64,000 nt of DNA, from positions 1-64,000 of the forward strand of contig JBCDCY010000006.1 of assembly GCA_039180875.1 (NCBI GenBank). Direction: 5' to 3'. A program made the position numbers and the translations under genes. The notes under the pieces were generated by a model. It was given only the letters and a program-made list of their open reading frames with translations, had not been told where the DNA came from and did not search any database. Origin of the DNA: JBCDCY01 sp039180875. Lineage in GTDB: Bacteria; Pseudomonadota; Alphaproteobacteria; Rhodobacterales; Rhodobacteraceae. Of the stretch, positions 52,590 through 60,301 are shown one piece after another. How positions within the stretch are numbered: position 1 is the first letter of the stretch; each line of letters begins with the position of its first letter.

Positions 52590-53303
52590 ATGCTGCTTGA
52601 GATCAGCGGGCTGAAGAAGAGCTTTGGGGCCGTCGTCGTCGCCGACGAGATCACCCTTGGTGTGGAGGAGGGCGAAGCGCTCGGCATCATCGGCCCGAAC
52701 GGCGCCGGAAAGTCTAGCCTTTTCAATCTGATAACCGGCAATCTTAAGGCAGACGTCGGGACCATCGCGTTGGACGGCCACGACATCACCCGGGCGCCCG
52801 TCCGGGCCCGGGTGACGGCGGGGATCGGCCGCTCCTACCAGATCCCGCAGCCCTTCGTGCAGATGACGGTGTTCGAGAACGCCGCCGTCGCCGCCTGCTA
52901 CGGCGACGGCGCGCAGGAGGAGATGGTGAAGGACCACGTCATCGACATCCTCCACCGCACGGGTCTGCTGCCGAAGGCCAACCTGCCGGCCGGCGCCCTC
53001 AGCCTGCTGGAGCGCAAGCGACTGGAGATGGCGCGGGCGCTGGCCACCCGGCCGCGCCTGCTGCTGCTCGACGAGATCGCCGGTGGATTGACGGAGGCGG
53101 AGTGCCAATCGTTGATCGCCACGATCCAGGACATCAACGCCAGCGGCACGACCATCGTCTGGATCGAGCATGTGACCCACGCCCTCCTCGCCGTGGTGCA
53201 GCGGCTGATCGCCATCGACTTCGGCCGGATCATCGCCGAGGGGCCGCCGGCCGCCGTCATGGCCTCCGACGCCGTGCAGCAGATCTACCTCGGCGTCGAC
53301 TGA
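52590..53303 (+). CDS. livG: Branched-chain-type ABC transporter ATPase (LivG-like)
   Basis: The 237-aa ATPase has Walker A GPNGAGKSS, a VGRSYQIPQPF-like Q-loop (GIGRSYQIPQPFVQM) and Walker B LLLLDEIAGGLTEAE. The ABC signature is unusual: ALSLLERKRLEMARAL where LSGGQ or LAYGQ is expected. The His-switch is in WIEHVTHAL. It pairs with the LivF-like ATPase, with which it overlaps by one base. Confidence 0.92.
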   Translation: MLLEISGLKKSFGAVVVADEITLGVEEGEALGIIGPNGAGKSSLFNLITGNLKADVGTIALDGHDITRAPVRARVTAGIGRSYQIPQPFVQMTVFENAAVAACYGDGAQEEMVKDHVIDILHRTGLLPKANLPAGALSLLERKRLEMARALATRPRLLLLDEIAGGLTEAECQSLIATIQDINASGTTIVWIEHVTHALLAVVQRLIAIDFGRIIAEGPPAAVMASDAVQQIYLGVD

Positions 53304-54004
53304 TGGCATTGCTCGAGACCCATGGCCTCACCGCCTTCTACGGCGACTTCCAGGCGCTCTACGGCATCGACGCCCATGTGGAGGAGGGGGAGACGGTGGC
53401 GCTCATCGGCGCCAACGGCGCGGGCAAGTCCACCTTCCTCTCGGCGCTCACCGGTCTGGTGCCGGCGCCGTCGGAGATGATCCGCTTCGACGGCCGGGCC
53501 ATCGGCGGGGCCCGCCCGGCGCGTATCCTGGCCGCCGGCATTGCGCTGGTGCCGGAGGGGCGGCGCCTCTTCCCCTCGCTCACGGTGGAAGAAAACCTGC
53601 AGATCGGCAATTACGGGCGCAAGGTGCGGGGGCCCTGGTCGATCGAGGCGGTGCACGGGCTGTTTCCCATCCTGAAGGAGCGGGCGCGCCAGGCCTCCGG
53701 CTCCCTCTCCGGCGGACAGCAGCAGATGGTGGCGCTGGGACGCGCGCTGATGTCGAACCCGCGACTTCTGCTTTGCGATGAGCTTAGCCTCGGCCTCGCG
53801 CCTGCCGTCATCAAGGACATCTACGCCGCCCTGGACCGCATCCGAGACGAGGGCGTGAGCGTCGTCGTCGTCGAGCAGAACATCACCCAGGCCTTGCAGG
53901 TCGCCGACCGGGTCTATTGCCTCCTTGAGGGGCGGGTGACGCTCTCCGGTCGCCCGGGTGGCCTGAGCGACGATCAGATCCGCGCGGCCTATTTCGGAGG
54001 ATAG
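53303..54004 (+). CDS. livF: Branched-chain-type ABC transporter ATPase (LivF-like)
   Basis: The 233-aa ATPase has Walker A GANGAGKST, the LivF segment GIALVPEGRRLFPSLTVEENL, a normal signature SLSGGQQQM and Walker B LLLCDELSLGLAP, followed by VVVEQNITQAL. ATG 53303 overlaps the livG stop. With the variant signature of LivG, the dimer may have one canonical and one degenerate ATP site. Confidence 0.94.
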   Translation: MALLETHGLTAFYGDFQALYGIDAHVEEGETVALIGANGAGKSTFLSALTGLVPAPSEMIRFDGRAIGGARPARILAAGIALVPEGRRLFPSLTVEENLQIGNYGRKVRGPWSIEAVHGLFPILKERARQASGSLSGGQQQMVALGRALMSNPRLLLCDELSLGLAPAVIKDIYAALDRIRDEGVSVVVVEQNITQALQVADRVYCLLEGRVTLSGRPGGLSDDQIRAAYFGG

Positions 54005-54056
54005 AGGTGCCCCAGATCCCCGCCCGCGCCCGGCGCGCCAGCCAGGAGGTCCCGCG

Positions 54057-54923
54057 ATGATCTGGCTCGACACCCTGATCCAGGGCATCCTGCTCGGCGG
54101 TCTATACGCGCTTTTCGCCACCGGGCTGTCGCTGATCTTCGGGATCATGCGGTTGGTCAATCTGGCCCATGGCGATTTCATGGTGGTGGGTGCCTTCGCC
54201 ATCCTGGTGGGGATCGAGGCGCTGGGGATGCCCATCGTCATCTCCGCCATCGTCGCCACCGTCTTCATGTTCGCCCTCGGCTACGGGCTGCAGTATTTTC
54301 TGCTCAACCGCACCCTCGGGCGGGACATCCTGCCGCCGCTCCTCGTCACCTTCGGCCTCTCCATCATCCTGCAGAACGGGATGTTGGAGGGCTTTTCGGC
54401 CGACACCCAGCGCCTGAAGGCCGGCGGGTTTGAGGAGGTCTCGATCCGGCTCTCCGAAAGCCTGGCGATCGGGGCGATGCCGCTGCTGACCTTCGTCGCC
54501 GCCGTGCTGGTGATCCTGGTCCTCTCCTGGATCTTCTATCGGACGGAGGCGGGGCGGGCTTTTCGCGCCACCTCCGACGATCCGGTGACGGCGCAGTTGA
54601 TGGGGATCGACAACAACCGGATCTTCGCCCTCGCCATGGCCATGGCGATGGTGGTCGTCGCCCTCTCCGGCCTGTTCCTCGGGGCAAGGGCGACCTTCGA
54701 TCCCCTGATCGGGCCCGGGCGGCTGATCTATGCGTTCGAGGCAGTGATCATCGGCGGGCTCGGCAGCCTCTGGGGGACGCTCGCCGGAGGCATCGTGCTC
54801 GGGGTGGCCCAGACGGTGGGTGCCCGGATCGACCCGCAGTTTCAGATCCTCGCCGGCCATATCGTCTTTCTGATCGTGCTGGTGCTGCGGCCCCGCGGCC
54901 TCTTCCCCCGGGCCGTCGACTGA
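54057..54923 (+). CDS. livH: Branched-chain-type ABC transporter permease (LivH-like)
   Basis: The 288-aa permease begins MIWLDTLIQGILLGGLYALF and contains LIFGIMRLVNLAHGDFMVVG, the LivH hallmark, and FRATSDDPVTAQLMGID, the coupling loop. The end AGHIVFLIVLVLRPRGLFP is also typical. An AGGAGGT lies 6 nt before the ATG. It forms the membrane pore with the LivM part of the next gene. Confidence 0.95.
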   Translation: MIWLDTLIQGILLGGLYALFATGLSLIFGIMRLVNLAHGDFMVVGAFAILVGIEALGMPIVISAIVATVFMFALGYGLQYFLLNRTLGRDILPPLLVTFGLSIILQNGMLEGFSADTQRLKAGGFEEVSIRLSESLAIGAMPLLTFVAAVLVILVLSWIFYRTEAGRAFRATSDDPVTAQLMGIDNNRIFALAMAMAMVVVALSGLFLGARATFDPLIGPGRLIYAFEAVIIGGLGSLWGTLAGGIVLGVAQTVGARIDPQFQILAGHIVFLIVLVLRPRGLFPRAVD

Positions 54924-54925
54924 GG

Positions 54926-57823
54926 ATGGCGGCGCCCATCGACAGCACGCGCTACACGGTCGCCAAGTCGACGCGGGAAAGCCGCGTGGCGCTCGGCCTG
55001 CTCGCCGCCGTCGTGGTGCTGTTGGCGGTGGCACCGCTCTTCGTCTCCCGCTCCCTGGTGCAGGATCTGTTCTTCGTCCTCACCATGATCTCGCTCGCCC
55101 AATGCTGGAACCTGCTGGCGGGCTATGGCGGGCTCGTCTCCATCGGCCAGCAGGCCTATGTCGGCATCGGCGCCTATGCTGCCTTCGCCATGGCGATCCT
55201 CGGCGGCGTCGATCCGATGCTGGCGATCCTGGCGGCGGGACTGGCCGGGGTGCTGCTCGCCATCCCCACGGCCTATGTGGTCTTCCGGCTGGAGGGCGCC
55301 TATTTCGCCGTCGGCACCTGGGTCGCGGCGGAGGTCTTTCGCCTGAGCTTCGCCCAGTGGCGCGCGCTCGGCGGCGGGACGGGCACGGCGCTCCCCTCCG
55401 ACGTCGCGCGCAGCATCGCCGGGATCGAGACGCTGAAGGACGCGCTCGACCTCCGCACCTCCGCCGCCCGGGATATGATCGCCTACTGGCTCGCCCTGAT
55501 CCTCGCCGTGGCCATCGTCGGCGCGATCTATGCCTTTCTCAGGACCCGGTCGGGCCTCGCCCTTTCGGCCATCCGCGACAATCCCGGGGCGGCGGCGAGC
55601 GTCGGCGTCGACACCGGCCGGGCGAAGTTCGCCGTCTATCTCTTCGCCGCCCTCGGCGCGGCATTGGCGGGCGGTCTGATCTTCTTTCAGAAGGCCTCGA
55701 TCACGCCCGACAGCGCCTTCTCCGTCATCGACTGGACGGCCTACGTCCTTTTCATCGTGGTGATCGGCGGCATCGGCACGCTCGAGGGGCCGATCATCGG
55801 CGCGCTCATCCTGTTCTTTCTGCAGAACTGGCTGTCGGAGTACGGCACCTGGTACCTGATGCTGCTCGGCGCCATCGCCATTGCGGTGATGCTGGTGGCG
55901 CCACGGGGCATCTGGGGCTTCGTGCGCGATCGCTTCGACTTCTCGGTCTTTCCCACACGACGGCGGGTGATCGGGCCGGACACGCCGGTGCCCGACTACA
56001 CCCGCCCGGTGCAAGAGATCGCCGAGCCCGCACCCCAAGGGGTGAGCGGGGCGGAGATCCGGCTGGAGGAACCCATGTTCGATATCGAGACCGACGTGCT
56101 GATCGTGGGCTCCGGGCCGGCCGGCGGCGCGTCGGCCGCGCTCCTCTCCCGCTACGGCATCGCCAACGTGATGATCGAGAAATACGCCTGGCTCGCCAAC
56201 ACCCCGCGGGCCCACATCACCAACCAGCGAACGATGGAGATCCTGCGGGAGCTGGGGCTCGAGGAGGATGCGGTCGAGAAATCCGTGCCGCAGGAGTTGA
56301 TGGGCAACAACGTCTTCTGCACCAGCCTGGCGGGAGAGGAGATCGGGCGTCTGCTCACCTGGGGCAATCACCCGAGCCGGAAGGCCGACTACGACCTCGC
56401 CAGCCCCTGCCGGATCTGCGACATCCCGCAAACGCTGCTGGAGCCGATCATTGTCGGCAACGCGATGGCCAATGGCACCATCGCGCGGTTCAAGACCGAA
56501 TACCTCTCCCACACCCAGGACGGCGACGGCGTGGTCGCCACGGTGCGCGACCGGGTGGCGGATCAGACCTACCGGATCCGGGCGAAGTACATGATCGGTG
56601 CCGATGGCGCTCGCTCCAAGGTGGCGGAGGATCTGGGCCTGCCGATGGACGGGGAGATGGGCCTCGAAGGTTCGATGAACATCGAGTTCGAGTGCGACCT
56701 CTCCCGCTACGTCGCGCACCGGCCCTCGGTGCTCTACTGGATCTTTCAGCCCGGCGCCGACATCGGCGGGATCGGGGCAGGGGTCGTGCGCATGGTCCGG
56801 CCCTGGCACAAATGGCTTTCGATCTACGGCTATGATGTGAAGGACGGCCCGCCCGACATCACCCATGCGGAGGCCGAGAAGATCGTGCGCCAATTGATCG
56901 GCGACGACGAGATCCCGATCAAGATCGACAAGCTCTCCTTCTGGACGGTGAACAACATGGTGGCGCGGCGCTACGCCAAGGGGCGGGTGTTCTGCATGGG
57001 CGACGCGGTGCACCGCCATCCGCCGTCGAACGGCCTCGGCTCCAACACCTCGATCCAGGATGCCTACAACCTTGCCTGGAAACTTGCGCTGGTGCTGCGG
57101 CGCAAGGCGGGGCCGGCCCTGCTGGAGACCTACGATCAGGAGCGCCAGCCGGTCGGCAAGCAGATCGTCGGCCGGGCCAACAAGTCGATCCAGGACTACG
57201 CGCCGATATTCGAGACCCTCGGCCTCACCCAGCCCGGCTCACCGGAGGAGGTCCGCCGCCGCATGGAGATGCGCAAGCAGCCGACGGTGGAGGCGGAGGC
57301 GCGGCGAAAGGCGCTCAACACCTACATCCGGCAGAAGAGCTACGAGTTCAATTGCCATGGCGTGGAGCTCGGCCAGCGCTACAGCTCTGCCGCCATCGTC
57401 CCCGACGGCACGGCGGAGCCGGACTATACCCGCGACCGGGAGCTTTACTATCACGCCACCACCTGGCCCGGCGCTCGTATCCCGCATGTCTGGGTCGAGC
57501 ACGGGCAGCATCAGATCTCTACCCTCGACCTGGTGGGGCGGGGGCGGTTCTGCCTTTTCACCGGGGTCTCGGGCGCGGCCTGGGTCGAGGCGGCGGCCCG
57601 GGTCTCGGCAGACACGGGCGTCGACATCCGGGTCTGGCAGATCGGCCCGGGCTGCGAGGTGACGGACACCTTCGGCGACTGGGCGCTGGCCTCCGAGGTC
57701 AGCGACGCGGGCTGTATCCTCGTCCGCCCCGACGGCCATGTGGCCTGGCGCCAGCGCGAGCTCTCCGCTGCGCCGACGGCGGAGTTGGCCGAGGCAATGC
57801 GGGAGATCCTGGCGCTGGCTTAG
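54926..57823 (+). CDS. LivM permease fused to TfdB-like FAD phenol hydroxylase
   Basis: One uninterrupted 965-aa frame. Residues 1-345 are a complete LivM permease (NLLAGYGGLVSIGQQAYVGI, ALSAIRDNPGAAASVGVD, ending LVAPRGIWGFVRDRFDF). Residues 346-383 form a Pro-rich linker (IGPDTPVPDYTRPVQEI). Residues 384-965 are a full-length class A flavin monooxygenase like 2,4-dichlorophenol 6-monooxygenase: FAD motif VLIVGSGPAGG (G395, G397, G400), GADGARSKVAEDLG, and near 692 CMGDAVHRHPPSNGLGSN. GGAGGA stands 4 nt before the in-frame ATG at 56075, so a free hydroxylase may also be made. LivM C-termini usually face the cytoplasm, so the enzyme would sit at the importer exit. Confidence 0.9.
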   Translation: MAAPIDSTRYTVAKSTRESRVALGLLAAVVVLLAVAPLFVSRSLVQDLFFVLTMISLAQCWNLLAGYGGLVSIGQQAYVGIGAYAAFAMAILGGVDPMLAILAAGLAGVLLAIPTAYVVFRLEGAYFAVGTWVAAEVFRLSFAQWRALGGGTGTALPSDVARSIAGIETLKDALDLRTSAARDMIAYWLALILAVAIVGAIYAFLRTRSGLALSAIRDNPGAAASVGVDTGRAKFAVYLFAALGAALAGGLIFFQKASITPDSAFSVIDWTAYVLFIVVIGGIGTLEGPIIGALILFFLQNWLSEYGTWYLMLLGAIAIAVMLVAPRGIWGFVRDRFDFSVFPTRRRVIGPDTPVPDYTRPVQEIAEPAPQGVSGAEIRLEEPMFDIETDVLIVGSGPAGGASAALLSRYGIANVMIEKYAWLANTPRAHITNQRTMEILRELGLEEDAVEKSVPQELMGNNVFCTSLAGEEIGRLLTWGNHPSRKADYDLASPCRICDIPQTLLEPIIVGNAMANGTIARFKTEYLSHTQDGDGVVATVRDRVADQTYRIRAKYMIGADGARSKVAEDLGLPMDGEMGLEGSMNIEFECDLSRYVAHRPSVLYWIFQPGADIGGIGAGVVRMVRPWHKWLSIYGYDVKDGPPDITHAEAEKIVRQLIGDDEIPIKIDKLSFWTVNNMVARRYAKGRVFCMGDAVHRHPPSNGLGSNTSIQDAYNLAWKLALVLRRKAGPALLETYDQERQPVGKQIVGRANKSIQDYAPIFETLGLTQPGSPEEVRRRMEMRKQPTVEAEARRKALNTYIRQKSYEFNCHGVELGQRYSSAAIVPDGTAEPDYTRDRELYYHATTWPGARIPHVWVEHGQHQISTLDLVGRGRFCLFTGVSGAAWVEAAARVSADTGVDIRVWQIGPGCEVTDTFGDWALASEVSDAGCILVRPDGHVAWRQRELSAAPTAELAEAMREILALA
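56065..56077 (+). promoter_or_regulatory. Internal ribosome-binding site and ATG within the fusion gene
   Basis: GGAGGA (56065-56070) lies 4 nt before ATG 56075, in frame with the fusion. Translation from here would give MFDIETDVLIVGSGP, the usual N-terminus of a stand-alone hydroxylase of 582 aa. The site could be a relic of separate genes or allow two products. Confidence 0.55.
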
Positions 57824-57843
57824 GCGTTGGTCGAAGCGACGAG

Positions 57844-57862
57844 TGCCTCCGGCGGGATATTT
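57844..57862. repeat. Intergenic motif TGCCTCCGGCGGGATATTT, copy 2
   Basis: This differs by one G from the reverse complement of the motif at 7079-7098. It lies 21 nt past the fusion gene stop. Its CGGGATATT (57853-57861) can pair with AATATCCCG at 57902-57910, enclosing a smaller CCAGCT/AGCTGG hairpin. Confidence 0.6.
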
Positions 57863-57931
57863 TCACCAGCTAGAAAGCTGGGCCCCTTTCTTGCTGGCAG
57901 CAATATCCCGGGGGTGAATTCGCGGAGCGAA

Positions 57932-57950
57932 GAGGGGGCAGCGCCCCCTC
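57932..57950. terminator. 8-bp hairpin between convergent genes
   Basis: GAGGGGGC (57932-57939) pairs with GCCCCCTC (57943-57950) around loop AGC. It lies 10 nt before the stop of the minus-strand ThDP enzyme gene and past the plus-strand fusion gene, fitting a two-way terminator. Confidence 0.6.
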
Positions 57951-57959
57951 CATCCCGCT

Positions 57960-59618
57960 TCAGACCAGGAACGGCCCGCCGCCGCGGCCGCCGGTGAGCT
58001 GGATGAAGGGCCAGGGGCTCGGATAGATCTCCGCCACCGGCACCTCGACGACGGCGGGGCGGCCGCTGTCGAAGGCGGTCTCCAGGGCCTGGTGCAGGCC
58101 GTCGGTCGTGCCGTCGGTGCGCAGGCCAAGCGCGCCGAAGCTCTCGGCGAACGCCACGAAATCGGGGTTCGAGAGATCCGCGGCAATGGTGCGGTTGGCG
58201 CCGAACCGGGTCTGTTGAATGCGCTTCACGTTGCCGAAGGCGTTGTCGTTGTAGACCAACGCCACCAGGGGCACCGCGTACTTCACCGCGGTGGCAAGCT
58301 CGTTCGCGCAGTAGAGGAAACCGCCGTCGCCCTGCACGCTCAGCACCCGCCGGCCGGGCGCGGCGAGCGCCGCGCCGAGCGCCGCCGGATAGCCCCAGCC
58401 GAGCGTCCCGGCATGACCGCTGCAGAGATAGGTGCGGGGCTTATAGGTCGGATAGGCAAAGCGCCCGGTAAAGGCCACCTGGGTAAGATCCTCGACAAAG
58501 ATGCCGTCCTCGCCCAGCACCTCGCGAATGACGCCGAGATGACCGAGGGAGGGCTCGAGCCCCGCGATCTCCGCCGCATGCGCCGTCCGCAGGGCTGCCA
58601 GCCGCTCCCGCCGGTCGGGCGGCGCGCGGTCGGCGAGCGCCTCTTGGACGGCCTCAAGCAGGGCGGGCAGGGCCTCCTCCGCCATGGCATGCAGGGGGAT
58701 GGTGGTGCGGCCCCGGCGGTTCAGCTCCTTCCCGTCGGCGTTGATGGCGATCAGGGTGAGATCGCCCTCGGTGCCCCAGGCCATCTCCGGCACCTGCAGG
58801 CGAGAGCCCACGGCGAGCACCACGTCGGCCTCGGTCCAGAGGCGATGACCGACGGGGTAGGGCACGAAGAGCGGATGGCGGGCATCGAGCGCGCCCTTGC
58901 CCTGCTTCTGCGCGGTGACCGGCAGCGACAGGCGCTCGGCCAGGGCCTGGATCGGACCGGCGCTGCCATGCGCCCCGCCGCCGAGGATCATCAGCGGCGC
59001 TTCGGCCCCGACGAGCGCCGCCGCCGCGTCCGCCAGCCGGGAGCGGTCGAGCATCGGGCCCTCGCCACGCCGCAGCAGATCGCCGGGCATGAAGCGGACG
59101 GGCTGCGACCAGAGGTCCATCGGCACCTCGATCGTCACCGGTCGCGGCGCGCCATGCAGGAGCGCGGAGAGCGCGTCAGCCACCTGGTCCGGCGCCTCCT
59201 CCTCCGTGCGCAGCTCTGCCATGTGCTTGGAGATCGCGCCGACGGTCGCCCCCTGAGCCGGGACCTCATGCAGCAGGCCATGGCCCTTGCCGAGCGCCCG
59301 CGTGGCGATCTGGCCGTGCAGCGCCAGAACGGGGGCGTGCACCGACCAGGCCGTGGCATGGGCCGCCGCGGCGTTCAGCACGCCTTCCCCCGGCACGACG
59401 CAATAGGCCTGGGGCCGCCCGGTGGCGAGCGCCGCGCCGGTCGCCATGTAGGCCGCGCCCTGTTCGTGCCGCGCGACCACCGGCCGGATCGCCCCGCCGA
59501 AATCCAGCAGCACGTCGAAGAAGTCGTCGTTCTGCACGCCTGGCAGGCAATAGAGCGTGTCGATGCCCGCCGCGATCAGCGCCTCGCAGATCAGGTGAGA
59601 GACCGTCGTCTCGGCCAC
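57960..59618 (-). CDS. ThDP-dependent enzyme (acetolactate synthase/benzoylformate decarboxylase superfamily)
   Basis: The 552-aa protein has the three-domain layout of this superfamily. The ThDP-activating Glu is in VVARHEQGAAYMATG, the ThDP/Mg motif runs from SVQGDGGFLYCANELATA to YNDN, and the central domain is present. Members make acetolactate, decarboxylate 2-oxo acids or cleave sulfo compounds. Exact reaction unknown. GTG 59618 follows AAGGAG by 9 nt and was preferred to the longer frame to 59696. It faces the aromatic operon, so a role on an aromatic 2-oxo acid is possible but not shown. Confidence 0.87.
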   Translation of the reverse strand: MAETTVSHLICEALIAAGIDTLYCLPGVQNDDFFDVLLDFGGAIRPVVARHEQGAAYMATGAALATGRPQAYCVVPGEGVLNAAAAHATAWSVHAPVLALHGQIATRALGKGHGLLHEVPAQGATVGAISKHMAELRTEEEAPDQVADALSALLHGAPRPVTIEVPMDLWSQPVRFMPGDLLRRGEGPMLDRSRLADAAAALVGAEAPLMILGGGAHGSAGPIQALAERLSLPVTAQKQGKGALDARHPLFVPYPVGHRLWTEADVVLAVGSRLQVPEMAWGTEGDLTLIAINADGKELNRRGRTTIPLHAMAEEALPALLEAVQEALADRAPPDRRERLAALRTAHAAEIAGLEPSLGHLGVIREVLGEDGIFVEDLTQVAFTGRFAYPTYKPRTYLCSGHAGTLGWGYPAALGAALAAPGRRVLSVQGDGGFLYCANELATAVKYAVPLVALVYNDNAFGNVKRIQQTRFGANRTIAADLSNPDFVAFAESFGALGLRTDGTTDGLHQALETAFDSGRPAVVEVPVAEIYPSPWPFIQLTGGRGGGPFLV

Positions 59619-59647
59619 GCCTTGGCTCCTTAACTCAATCAGGGATC

Positions 59648-60301
59648 TCAGAACCGCCGCTGAGCCTCGAGCGTCGCGATCTCGCGCACCGTCCACTCCA
59701 CGGCGTCGCGCATGGAGGAACCGAGGGCCTCGTCGAACACCCGCACGATATCGGCGACGGCATCGCTCGATGAGGTGAGCTCCTGCCCGAAGGAGCGGGA
59801 GGCGACGATCTGGCCCTGGGGTTCCTGCACGATCTTGATGTTGATCTGCACGACGATCCGGGTGTCGCCGTTGGGCGAGCCGAAGACGTCGGCGGTGAAC
59901 TCGCGCAGATCGGTGATCAGGGTGTAGTCCGAGACTAGGCCGATGGCCTGGCGCCCCACGGCGGCGACCCTGCCGGTGTTCTCGAAGCTCTCGACCATCA
60001 GGGTCTGCACCAGCCGGGGCGCGCGGTCGACCCAGCGGGCATTGGCGAAATATTGCACCTGCAGCGGCGTGGGTTTGATGGCGATCCGGTCGGTGTTGAC
60101 GGAGCTCGCGGCGATCGGCTCCTCCACCACGATCTGGGCCGTGACCTCCGGCAGATCCTCGTCGAAGGTGCTCTTGGGCGAAAGATCGAACAGATCGCCC
60201 GGCGAGATCACGTTGCCGATGGTCTCAAGCCCGGTGCAACCGCCGAGCAGTCCGGCCAGGCCAAGCAGCGCCGTGCGGCGGGGAAGGAGGGGGCCCGACA
60301 T
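59648..60301 (-). CDS. ABC-type transport auxiliary lipoprotein (PqiC/ABC_trans_aux family)
   Basis: The 217-aa protein has a lipoprotein signal (LLGLAGLLGGC, Cys22). It has the ABC-auxiliary fold segments IVVEEPIAASSVNTDRIAI, then FANARWVDRAPRLVQTLM and a C-terminal DEALGSSMRDAVEWTVREI. Such lipoproteins act with MCE transporters at the outer membrane side. ATG 60301 overlaps the MlaD stop by one base, so it belongs to the Mla operon. Confidence 0.88.
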   Translation of the reverse strand: MSGPLLPRRTALLGLAGLLGGCTGLETIGNVISPGDLFDLSPKSTFDEDLPEVTAQIVVEEPIAASSVNTDRIAIKPTPLQVQYFANARWVDRAPRLVQTLMVESFENTGRVAAVGRQAIGLVSDYTLITDLREFTADVFGSPNGDTRIVVQINIKIVQEPQGQIVASRSFGQELTSSSDAVADIVRVFDEALGSSMRDAVEWTVREIATLEAQRRF

